DNA of 64,000 bases, taken from Isoetes taiwanensis. Its lineage: Eukaryota > Streptophyta > Lycopodiopsida > Isoetales > Isoetaceae. Of this stretch, positions 11,184 to 22,177 are shown piece by piece; within the stretch, counting starts at the first letter, position 1, and each line of letters begins with the position of its first letter. A model generated the notes under the pieces. It was not told where the DNA came from. It saw only the letters and a program-made list of their open reading frames with translations, and made no database searches. The position numbers and the translations under genes were made by a program. Location of the stretch: NCBI GenBank assembly GCA_021234155.1, contig JAJEKV010000165.1:372001-436000 (forward strand), written 5' to 3'.

Positions 11184-13113
11184 TTGAGATTTGGTTTTTT
11201 TAGCGGCCCTGGAACAAACGGGATTGTGCTCATTCCGACAAAAATCCGGAATCTCGAATCGTCAATCCTTGGGGTGATGGCGCCTCTAATGGCTATGGGA
11301 ATTCTGCTTCCTCTTCATTCTCAGCCCCTTCAGCCTACTTCTCAACTCCAGCTTCAAATCCAAAACGATGGACCCCAAATGGAATCCCCTGCAAGTGGAG
11401 TTGTGGAAGATAGCAGAATTTCGACCCCTATTCTTTACGTTAGTGATGGACAGAGTAAAGAGGACCGCTTGCCTCAGTAGGGTTATCATGAAATGAAAGA
11501 TCTGATCTCTATTAGGCGTAACTCGAGTTGAGTTTTACCCGCATAAAAACGTAACAAAACTCTCTGGGAGCTCATCTCTAGAAAGATGAAGGAAAAAGGG
11601 TTTGCTTCGAGTTTTGCGTAGCCGCAATGCTCATAACTTTCATGCGAAAAATAATTGTTCTAGCATAACGCATAAGTCTTTGGAGGGTCGTCGTGAAGGT
11701 ATGATAGAGGCCGAGAAGGAAGTCGGGCGACTGCTACAGTTGTCACGAAGACATATTGCAAAGATGCTCTCGGCTGAATATTGCGAGCAAGCTTCCGGTA
11801 AATGCGCCCGCATCTTTGTTTTATTTCTTGCTTCATATTAGGTCCACTGAGTTTATCAAGGAAGTTAACGGTTGTGGTTTTTTTTGCATGATCTTCTTGA
11901 AGGGAGAGTTCAGCAGGTGACCATTCCTATATATTTTACTGGTGGATATGGAGTAGGAATTGCGAAGTTGCTATATGATGCAAAAATCCATGGCACGAGG
12001 GATCGGTTCATACTTTGGTTGGGCAGTTATTGTGGAGCTTTGTTCAGTTGATTAGAATGATACTTTCATGCTCAGTCATAACACATTGAGATAAGTCATG
12101 TTAAATCCAGTCCTATGCCTTTTAGGATAAATAAAATCTGGGCCATAGTTGACAGGGATGACATAGGCTCTATTATCTACAATGTATATGTAGTAATCAC
12201 CTCTATACAGATGCTGAACATTGCACAGATCTCGATTTCTTTAGCTAGCATGTTCATGCTTGGCAGTTTTTAGAGCCAATCTCTATTATCTACAATGTAC
12301 ATGTAGTAATCGCCTCTATACATATGCTGGATAGTGCACAGATCTCGATTTCTTTAGCTAGCATGTTCATGCTTGGCAGTTTTTAGAGCCAATGTTTTAT
12401 CCCATCTAGAACTAGCATCTATGGCCATGATAACTGAATGCTTACTAAGCTTTCATGGGTAAAAGAGAGTAGTACCAGAATCCATTTGAGTTCCAGGTGC
12501 TATGGCCACATGAATCTCTTGGGTTGATTATATGCTATTTGCCAATGGTGGTGCTGAAAGTGTCGAGGTTGAAGCTGCACATCCATTGCAAAGGATGCCT
12601 AAAGAATGTGAAGAAAGCAGTGGCATATAGAAAGTAAAATCTTTTGTTTTATAGATCGCATTGTCTGCTTTGCAGGTGATGTGGAAATGACCTGCATATC
12701 CTGTCCGGACAAAATTGACAAACGATGCATGCAACAGGAATTTAAAGTATAGGATAAATCCAGCTTCCAAGGCAAGAAGGGGTCTGTATGGGACACCTGC
12801 ATCCTCTTGCATTACATTCTGCTGTTGTTGTTATTATTTTTGGATTCTATTGAGGTTTTAGAAATTAAGATGACGAAAGCATGAATTCTTTGTATTTGCA
12901 GTCTTGATATATTATAGTCGGGCGTCCAAAAAAGAGGAACGAACATCTTTCATAGGCTACAATGAAATCAACCTGGTTGGCAAGGTCCATCCTATCAGCG
13001 GAAATCTTGATCCTCTTTTACTGGAAAGCATGCGTGTGAAAGCAATTTGTGCTTATACCATGAAAAACTATCCTCACATCTCACATGATACTAAGTTTGG
13101 TCCAAGGCCTTAA
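11184..13113 (+). CDS. Weak multi-exon gene candidate, function unknown
   Basis: Three open segments on the plus strand have coding-like composition. The first is about 11200-11430 (a Ser/Ala/Pro-rich frame). The second is 11602-11802 (charged, with EAEKEVGRLLQLSRRH), ending in a good GGTAAAT donor. The third is 12904-13113, preceded by a TTTGCAG acceptor and ending in a stop. No segment matches a family I recognise, and the joins were not proven phase-compatible. A tandem duplication at 12168-12393 would lie in an intron. This could be decayed coding sequence or chance. Confidence 0.22.
12168..12393. repeat. Tandem duplication, 2 x 113 bp
   Basis: The unit CTCTATTATCTACAATGTA...TTTTTAGAGCCAAT occurs at 12168-12280 and again at 12281-12393, with only a few substitutions. 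Confidence 0.9.
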
Positions 13114-13288
13114 TTTTTACCAATCAGCAAGCTCAAAATTTTTCAGGCTGTCGTTGACTTGGTTGTGAGAAGTGGCCTTAAGGCCACAATTCATTCTGTG
13201 CTATATATGCAATTTTGCAAAGCTCCATTCTCATTTGGTCTGTTGGTTCTCTTTACATTTATTCTTCAGATAGTAAGAGCTGCTTCAT

Positions 13289-13364
13289 ATGCTGGTTTGA
13301 GTCTTCTTGAAGTTAACCAAGTGGTTATGCTGGTTTGAGTCTTCTTGAAGTTAACCAAGTGGTT
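13289..13364. repeat. Tandem duplication, 2 x 38 bp
   Basis: The unit ATGCTGGTTTGAGTCTTCTT...CCAAGTGGTT is exactly repeated. Confidence 0.85.
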
Positions 13365-13854
13365 TTGCGTGTTATAAAATTAGTTGGTATAATGGATGTT
13401 GTTGCTTTATGAATTTGGATAGTTCTAGGACGTCTCTGTTCAAACATGCTTGGTCCAGGAAAAATGGAACTTGGTCTTGGCATTCAGTGTGGAATTCAAC
13501 TGAAATGCACCTCAAATATTGGATTGCATGTAAAAATGCTTAGAGTGTTAACATCTCCATGGGTTATAGATTTTTAATTGAAGCAATTAGTTATATACTG
13601 ACTTCAGTTTTTGGGTAATAAAGCACAGTTCTTCGAGTTAAGATAACAACATTAGAGCATCATTTGGGTTAAATAAACAAGAAATAGACATTAAGTTTGT
13701 ATAAACCTTAAACACCTCATAATGACAAGAAATAAACATTAACCTCGATTGAGGATTTAGAAATAAACAATTGTTTCCAACATCCTTTATAAAATAGATG
13801 TGGCCATTGTGAAGCAAGTTTTGAACGGAAAGAAAAAGCCCATTGTTTCACGAA

Positions 13855-13935
13855 CAAAAAGCCTAAAAACACTGGGCACTTTTTTATTGTTTATCAAAAA
13901 GCCTAGAAACATTGGGCACCTTTTTTATTGTTTAT
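13855..13935. repeat. Tandem duplication, 2 x 40 bp
   Basis: The unit CAAAAAGCCTA(A/G)AAACA(C/T)TGGGC...TTTATTGTTTAT is repeated with a few changes. The GGGCAC core also appears in the nearby Helitron-like 3' end. Confidence 0.75.
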
Positions 13936-14401
13936 ATCCTTTGTTCCCTTTTTTTTTTTAAACAAGGTGAGCTCAATGGTTCATGGGTTTAATGCTGAGA
14001 TATAGGGAACATGCTTTTTACATGGAATTGCTAGGTCAGACTATTGCAAATAGTTGCTAGAGGCAGACAACAACATGACCGTGGCAAGCAAAAGGGGACA
14101 TGCTCTACACAACAATGAAAAACAACAATGATGTATCTCTCTACCGTGATCTTCTAAGTGCAAAGAGGGTACTTTACTTCAATATGGAGGAAGATTATCG
14201 TTATTAATTTTTGAGAGATTAAAGACTAAAGCAAAAGGAAAGAGCCTTAGAAAACGCTATGTTTTTAAGACTATTCCAAAATGATGCTCCACGTAAGTGT
14301 TAAAGATGCTAACTGATTAAGGAAAGGAATACTGAGCTAATATTGATCCATTAGGGCATCTCATCGTTCTATTGAACATCATTTATACATTCTTAATTTA
14401 T

Positions 14402-14429
14402 GCCCAGCAACGCTGGGCACCATTACTAG
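14402..14429 (+). mobile_element. Helitron-like 3' terminus
   Basis: A perfect 7-bp stem with 3-nt loop (GCCCAGC AAC GCTGGGC, 14402-14418) is followed by ACCATTA and CTAG at 14426-14429, then T. Hairpin plus terminal CTRR before T is the standard Helitron 3' end. The element would extend leftwards. Its TC-starting 5' end could not be located, and no Rep/helicase coding sequence is present, so any copy here is non-autonomous. Confidence 0.55.
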
Positions 14430-16296
14430 TATGATATTAAGACCCAAATCACACTGCAGTCCAAACTAGAAAAAAGTCAATAAATAACCAGCATAATGCC
14501 ATGTGGACTTTAGACAGGCACCCCATATCACACCTAGGGTGCCAAACACCCAATTTGTGCTTTGGCACCCATACATTTTTGAATGGGGGATTTCGCCTGT
14601 CCTTCCTCGCAAGCAACCACGCCATCCACCTCAACCAGGCAGTCCACCTGTTCATGGGAAGAGCAGAAGAGCACAATCTAGCAAGAGATCATGCCCTTCA
14701 GTAAAGATGAATCCGTAGAACCTCTGAAAATTGTTAGATTCAAGATGAATCTGGCGCCTTTTGTCTGAAAACCGCTGGAAAATCGATGAAAACCCAAGGT
14801 GAAAAGCAGTGGAAGCTGTGAAGGGCAGCGAGTTTTGTGATAGCTTTTCTGCACATGCAGCGATGGATCATGAGGATTAGAAAAATGATTATATTTTGCT
14901 AGATCATGCCCAAAATCGCGAAAAAAAAGTATCTTCCATCAAAGCTTTTCAATCTTGGAACTATGATTTTGATCAGATTTAGGAAAATCGTGATGAGACT
15001 TTTCACATACAGATGAGCAGAAACCTATTCCGACCCAGATAATTGTAGAAGTAGACTGAAAAAAAGTAGAGATCAAAAAAAGTATTAATGATGGCGAAGA
15101 GCTTGGATCAAAATCCTTCATTGTTGTCACAGGTTTTTGACGCTTGCGTGGTAGATGACATGGAAGGCTTTTTAAATTAGTTGGACATGATAGTATGATA
15201 TGGGAAAATGGCAAAACTATCTTTTTTGGGCTGAACACATGCCTAAACTAGCCAGATAATTATTTTGGTTTGATGAAACTGTTATTTCCACGTCATACTA
15301 TAATTTTGTGACCATAGTATGAAAGTCAATGATACAATGACAAGCAGTCCTGCATTAGATGCAACTCAAAGAACAAGAACATGACAAGCATATTTACATC
15401 TCCTTCCTTCAAATAGAGTACGTGGTTCCAAAAAGTTTCTTGCACTGACAAAAGTCCTTCAAAACAAAAATACATTGAGCAATCATGCCTAGTTCAAAAA
15501 AGTAGCAGTAGGCTCTGCAAGATGGACAGTAACAACGACTTCAACTCATACATCCATGTTGCTACAAGCATATATGCTTCACCTGTCAAGTCAACGATCA
15601 AAATTACGCCATCTTCAACTCATAACTGCACTCTCAAAGTATAATGCATTTAATATTAGAAATTAAACATGCATTTGCTCATAAAAACTCCTCAATAACC
15701 AAACGTAAATGTGTGCTGGCAGATCCCTTGGACTTGCACCTAGAAACCTGCATGTCATACTCTCTGCTATGAGTAAATTCCTATGCAAAGCCTGCGGCTC
15801 AAGTATCCAAAAGCCAACACATTCGTCAATACCTGCATCGTGTTGGAGTCCACAACAGAACATAATCCAACCATTATACAAGCTCAAGGGGCCTCTTTTG
15901 AGCTTCATCTTCTGTTTCAAAATGGATACAAAACGCAGAGCAAGTATCAAGACCCAATTTGCAATATATGCAAATTTTACATGAGCCAAAGATTTCAGAT
16001 GAATGCCAAATACACATTACCAAAGACGGCACGTAAACCTGCAAAAAACCTGCAACAAATCCTGCAACAAATAGGAGCCTATACCCCCCTGTCAATATGC
16101 CAAAATTGCCCATCGACATTTGCCTATCAACATCACAACAAAGCTATGGCTAAAGCAGATAATAGAGAGAAGAATCTCCCAACGATTACAAAAAAGACGT
16201 CGAGTTGCAAGCCCAAGATAAACGGTAGAATATCTCCACCGCCATAGGCGCCACCACGCGCTCAGTGCGAAAAAAAAAAAAAAAAAAAAAAAATTC
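14430..16296. other. Non-coding stretch
   Basis: Short frames occur but none has recognisable content. A 24-base A tract lies at 16270-16293. Confidence 0.4.
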
Positions 16297-16336
16297 TGTT
16301 ACCAGACTTCCATCCTTGATAATTCCTACTGGAAAT
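16297..16336. repeat. Dispersed 40-bp direct repeat following an A tract, copy 1
   Basis: The segment TGTTACCAGACTTCC...CTACTGGAAAT follows a 24-base A run. An exact 40-bp copy, again just after an A run, lies 2 kb downstream at 18335. Confidence 0.85.
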
Positions 16337-18334
16337 CTTTACTATTAGGGAAAAAAAAAAAAAAAACCGCCCAAACTAGCTTCAGACAAAAGCCATACTA
16401 GCATGAGTATCTACCTCAGCCAATCCCTTGGTAGACTTATCCAGCCATACATGGACTAGGCTAATCCAAGATGGTACTCCACATCCATGGTCCACGATAC
16501 TTATCAAGGCATACAAAACTAGCCTAATCTTATAAGCCTTGAACAGCAAATATGACTCTTTTATAAATTAAAAGACCAAAATAATATACTTGATAAAGAC
16601 ATTTTAGTATGTCTTTACGAAACCTGCATGTTCATACATGTCAAATACATGTTTTAAATTACTTGTTCTCAAGTACATTAGTAATCCACAAACTATGCAG
16701 CCTTAGCATTCAAACATTAACCCACAAACTATGCAGGCTTATCGTACAAACACGTGTCCAAATTTTACTTCAACTGAATGCTTTGTATATATGGATAATC
16801 CAAAAAGGAAGGATCTCACCAATATGTAGATCTTCCTCAAAGTATAAGAATGATTGTCTATAATCATATCTTCAAGTCACCAATTCTGAAATAATACTTC
16901 TAAGAGATGAAGTCTTGGTTACCTGCAGCCAAACCAATTACAAGTTAGCCTGATAAGGGTAAATGTAAAGCAGCTAGCAGGTAAGCAATAAGACTTCATG
17001 GCTTTTCGCCCTTCACCTAGTTGTATTGTATCCATCTATTTTCAATAAAAAATGCTAAACAAAATGTGAATCTTTATGTTAGCATCATCAATCCTCCAAA
17101 TACTAGTGGATCATGATTTTTACATGAGCATCATTAAACAAGCCATAGACTTTGAGCATGCGTTAGTACTCAAATTACAATGCAAATACTCAAAACCTGT
17201 TTAGAAATGCTAATTACATACATTTCTTAAAGCTTATAAGTTCATATGCATATGAACTCATCAATCATTACAAAAAACCAAATCTAGGCATGCCAAAAAT
17301 ACAAAGAAAGTACTTGCTGCCATAAAATTACAGCTCTTAGAAAAAATGGCATAACTCTCTGTAGGAAGCTCTGTTTTTCTATTAATTATATGTTTCGGAA
17401 ACAGCAACATATGCTCTACCATTTCAAATAAAAACAGTCTGAGTTTTTTAAAAAATGCTGCATCAAGAATTGATTTCCGGAATCAGACCCAAATGCCCTT
17501 ACCGCTTTCAAATGAAAGTTTGTGATCCAAAAGTTTATTCCTAAGATCTGTAGCCACATAACAAGATGATTTAGGGAACAAAAGGCCACACCTGAGAAGT
17601 GTTCTTGATGTGGGCTTTGTCCAAAAAAAACTGGTTTATATCGATCCATAGCGCCTCATCATGCTAAAGCTGCAGCTTTTGCTATGCATCGGCAAGGTTT
17701 GTGCCATCCTGATCATAGTGCTTATGAAATGAAGCGGCAAGAAGGCGCTCTCCTTGTTTGCCGTTGAAGAGAAGAAAGGATGCCACAATGGTGATAACTA
17801 CCTCCATTATCATCCATAAAATAGACATGTTTTTTTTATAATATAAATATAAAATTTCAAACCTACATGGTCCATTTTTGCAAATGACATTTGAGTCCCA
17901 TAAAATATTCTAATTTGTACAATTGAACGTGCTTTCTCTTGTGAAAATGAATATATGCAACCATTTTCTAAAAGTGAGACACTTGGCAAACATGCCATGC
18001 CATCCCATAATTAAAAAGTAAGTGCTTTTCTATAAATTTGACATACCTTGTTCTAAGGTCTCATAAGATCAAACTGATGCGATCTATTAAGCAATAGGGT
18101 CAACATACAATGTTTTCAAATAGTAGTATCTATGTATTCTAATATTATTCCCAAACATAAGAGAAATAAGAAAAGAATAACATTTTGGAGCCAAACGTGC
18201 ACAACAAGTTTTGAAAATGTGCACAACATGTTTTGAAAATATGGCACATGCTCCACCACGTACCTGCTTGACCATACATAGCATGCATGTAGCCATCTTG
18301 GAATATCATTTAATCACAATAAAAAAAAAAAATA

Positions 18335-18374
18335 TGTTACCAGACTTCCATCCTTGATAATTCCTACTGGAAAT
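18335..18374. repeat. Dispersed 40-bp direct repeat following an A tract, copy 2
   Basis: Identical to 16297-16336 and again preceded by a run of A (12 bases at 18321-18332). The interval between the copies (16337-18334) has no recognisable gene. Confidence 0.85.
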
Positions 18375-18655
18375 ATCAAGTCTGCCTTTAGCAGCCTTAG
18401 GAATTTAACAGGTAATAGTTCCTAAGCCAGGATAAGGTCATAACACTATAATTTTTCCAAATCCATCAACATCCCCTTATAAGCACATAATCCAAGAATT
18501 TGAACTGTTTTGTATCATAAAACAATAGTATCTTATTAACAATCTTTAGACAACTAACCTAGAGATATAACACTCCAAGTTGTATCCAAGTTGTAATATA
18601 ACCAAACAGCAAATTATATTCCAGAGAAACACAATAATAAACACTATAACAGTAA

Positions 18656-18682
18656 CTAGTTATGGTGCCCGGCGTTGCCGGA
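18656..18682 (-). mobile_element. Helitron-like 3' terminus, minus strand
   Basis: Read on the minus strand: CCGGC AAC GCCGG hairpin, then GCACCATAA and terminal CTAG before T. It shares the hairpin loop and the GGCACCAT(T/A)ACTAGT tail with the plus-strand end at 14402-14429, so both belong to one family. This element would extend rightwards from 18656. Confidence 0.5.
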
Positions 18683-18832
18683 GTCCATTTATATTTGGAT
18701 GGATATTCTATTAATCACCCCTGGAATAAATCGCATGTGGTTTTCGATGGGGGGAGTTTACACATATGTATTGTTTGTTCTCCTTGTGTTGTTTATCATT
18801 TGAGTTTTTATCTAGTGCTAATAATTATAGTC

Positions 18833-18920
18833 ATATAAAAGATTCAAAAATTGCACGACTACACCTCGGTTCTATGATATAAAAGATTCAGAAATTGCAC
18901 AACTACACCTCGGTTCTATG
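18833..18920. repeat. Tandem duplication, 2 x 44 bp
   Basis: The unit ATATAAAAGATTCA(A/G)AAATTGCAC(G/A)ACTAC... is repeated in direct tandem. Confidence 0.85.
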
Positions 18921-18959
18921 ACACTATGACACTGATTTTTTAACTATACATTTACATAA

Positions 18960-19262
18960 ACAGTTAAATTGCCCACAACATCAAGTAGATGCTGGGCACA
19001 CCTAGCTTTGCATTTTTTCAACTACACAGTCGCATGACAAACAGTTGAAGCAATAATTCACCGTTCCACAACATCAAGTAGATGCTAGGCAATATGCTAA
19101 GATACTTATTACACACTGGGATATGTGATTCTTCACTCTGTGATTCTTCAAGTAAATGTTTACATCACATAAAACAGTTAGATGCAATAGCCTGCCATTC
19201 CACAACACCAAGTAGAAGCTGGCATCAAGTAGATGTTGGGCGATATCAGCTGCAATACATGT
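18960..19262. repeat. Diverged satellite-like repeat, about four units
   Basis: The phrase ACA(T/C)CAAGTAGA(T/A)G(C/T)T(G/A)G recurs near 18978, 19071, 19204 and 19223. Three are preceded by an ACAGTT...CCACA leader. Spacing is irregular, roughly 20-130 bp. Confidence 0.6.
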
Positions 19263-20186
19263 TGGCCAATCTTTAGTTAAAAGAGATGCTTATAAATAAC
19301 GAACAAAAATGCAAGTGAACATGCCTGTTAGATTTTTGAAGATCAGGAGATTAGATTTTTAAATATCAGGAGGATAACAAATAAAAATGCAGGTGAATAT
19401 ACTTATTACACTTTTAAAGATCAGGAGGATGCTTGGCCAATGGGATGCTCGGTTGAAATCAACACAACAAAACCTATATGAATAGGAATGACCGATTCAA
19501 GCAGCATGGTAGAAGCATTACCTATAAGGATAAGTAATGCAAACATCTTGCTTTGTGTGTAAGAATGTTGGAACACTTGTTTGCAAGTCAAAATGTTTGG
19601 CCAGGAATCCATATGATCTTCTACCGGGCATCCTCATCATTGACATTTTTTTCAGAGCCTATGTAGAGAAGTTAGGATAGTGTAGTGTTGCAAATAAGTC
19701 AAGCAACAATGAAATACGTTGAGGAAAATGAATTTCATGTGAGAAATAACATTACATATAGTTGGCTAGAAACTTGGGACTTCTGCATCAACAAAGCAAA
19801 TCAAAGATGTTATAAAATATGTACCACATGAGAAATGAAAGAAGCTAGTTCAGTAACTGATGTCATAGCAAAGCGCAAGTCTGATCCCTTAGTTGCCCAA
19901 AGATAGAAGCCAATAATTTGAAATATCTAAAACAGAAGTTCAATCTAGAGTGTCAAACCGAAATATCGTCTGTCTGAGATCCTAATACACCTAATTATTA
20001 GAATTTTTAGACTCAAATAATAATAAAGTGAGAAGTAGTTAAAGGTTGAACAGATACCAACACTTTTGAGTGCCAAAATACATAGCTTTCAAATCTGAAG
20101 ATCACAGGAAATGTCAAATATATGGCAGCCAAATTCTAAAGCTAAAATGTTGCTTGGAGATGAACAATTCACAAAGAATCCTTAAC

Positions 20187-20388
20187 TCTGCATCTATAGT
20201 GTTCAAACCTAGACAACAAAATGGAAATGTTAGAAAAAATAAAACATGCCGAGGAAAATCTGCATCTACTGTGTTCAAACCTAGATAACAAAATGGAAAT
20301 GCTGGAGGAAAATCTGCATCTATTGTGGTCAAACCTAGATAACAAAATGGAAATGCTAAGGAAATAAAGCATGCCAAGGAAAATAAAG
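20187..20388. repeat. Three-unit tandem repeat, 54-72 bp units
   Basis: Units begin TCTGCATCTA at 20187, 20259 and 20313. The first and last share a GGAAATAAA(A/G)CATGCC-type segment missing from the middle unit. Confidence 0.8.
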
Positions 20389-22177
20389 TCCATCAAAAAG
20401 CGCCTCCAGATAGCAGGTTGATGGTGCGATTATTACCTATGAGCCAAAGCGATGCAAACATCTCTTTGTATACTTTCCAAATGTTGAAATGCTTCCTTGC
20501 AAGTGATGGATCTGTGTAATCTTCTACCGGATACTCTCCTAGGCGGGCATCTTTTCAAGGGTCTGCAGAGGAACTAGGATAGTGCAGCCTATGCAAATAA
20601 TTCAAGCAACTATGCAACACATCAAAGGAGCTGGATTTCATTTGAGAAATGAACGTATTTGAGCTTCTGCTAATCGAATAGATGACCAGCATAAGTTAAT
20701 GAGTCTCAGATCTGCGTACGAACCAAATTTAGAAAAAGCCATCTACTCTGAAACTAAGATGCATTACATGTTGGCATGAGATGATTCACATCATACCAAG
20801 GAATGAAGGCCATTATCATATATTCAGAAAAAAGACAGAAGTTTGCTTCTTAAAACAAATGCACATGTAGATAAGGTGGGTACATCATCTTCAAATGTAG
20901 TCAAGGAGGTTCCTCTAACCTGTAAGCTATAAAATATTATTCTGTAAGCTATAAAATATTATTCACTGCCTATCAAATTTGAAGCATCAAAGACATGTGG
21001 ACAGGCAACCATGTGACCACAACATGTCAGGTTCAACACTGGAAAGAGCCATTTTGGCCTGGGCAGTTAATCTAATCCATGCTCATGGAGAATGGAAGAG
21101 ATATTGATCATAGACGACCTCTTGGAATGCATAACTGAGCCAATAGAATAGATACCTTAATTACTTGCATTGGTTTTTGTTTGTCCATATGTAAGTTCAT
21201 CCTGCATGCAATTTGCTGCCTCCACCATAGGCAACCTTTTGGAGATGGACTCATGTGTATGAACCTTTCTGCAACAGTTTTGAGAAGTCTTGAGGGGTTG
21301 GTACCTACATAAAGACACATTAGTTGGTAATAGAGAATATTCAAAAAAGTGGTATTTAACATGCCAACTTTGCAACAACACACAAAAGCTTCAAGAGCAC
21401 AGATATAAGACATGTTTGAAATGAATAGATGCATATACTTATGAAGGCCCCAAGATAGAAGCTGCAGCCCCAAATTGCTCATAGGTTCGCAAATTAGTGG
21501 CCCAGAAAAAATTCAACCATAAGGCAGAAACATTGCTTCTATTTTTGCAAGAACATGCAATGCAATTGGAATATGGAAAGCTTTGCAGGGCAAAAGATCC
21601 ATAAGATTTATTAGATTCCTTCTTCCAACATCAATGTGCAGAAAAAAGAGCAAGTCCTAGTATAGAAATCCAGGAATCTAATCATAGCGATCTCCAGTGA
21701 TGTCATCAATCCCCATGCAATCCCCCTGCAGGCATAGCAGAGGATTCTACCAACCTATACCATGACTTTGCTTTCTACAAACATGTTTAGAAAATGAAAA
21801 AGCTCTACTACTTAAGATAATAACCAAAATCATAATGTCCAAGACACAAATCAATCTGCAAACATAGTCTCAGCATGAACATTGGTAGCCGACAAAATTC
21901 ATTAGAGCTAAAATGAGGTCAATTTGGTGCCCATTAGCAAATTCAACAAAATACACATCATCTTTTGTCATTAGCCAATAAGAGGGGATTTCATTTGTTT
22001 CTAAGGGTAGTATGATGTGGCAATCAATTTTTTAAGGTAAATGACTTGGCAGCCACATGGAGACTTGTAATAGGTCACATACACATCCTTATTTAAGTGC
22101 CTCGAGTGTTGAACCATAGTATCTCGGCCCATATCTACCAATCTAAGGCTAAATATGTATCGGGCTCCTAAGAACAT
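20389..22177. other. Non-coding stretch with one 22-bp tandem pair
   Basis: The only structure noted is CTGTAAGCTATAAAATATTATT repeated twice in tandem at 20920-20963. No gene recognised. Confidence 0.4.

Noticed and set aside
15663-16247. Open frames of 80-150 codons on both strands
   Set aside because: They overlap in several phases, lack family features and splice context, and fit chance openness.
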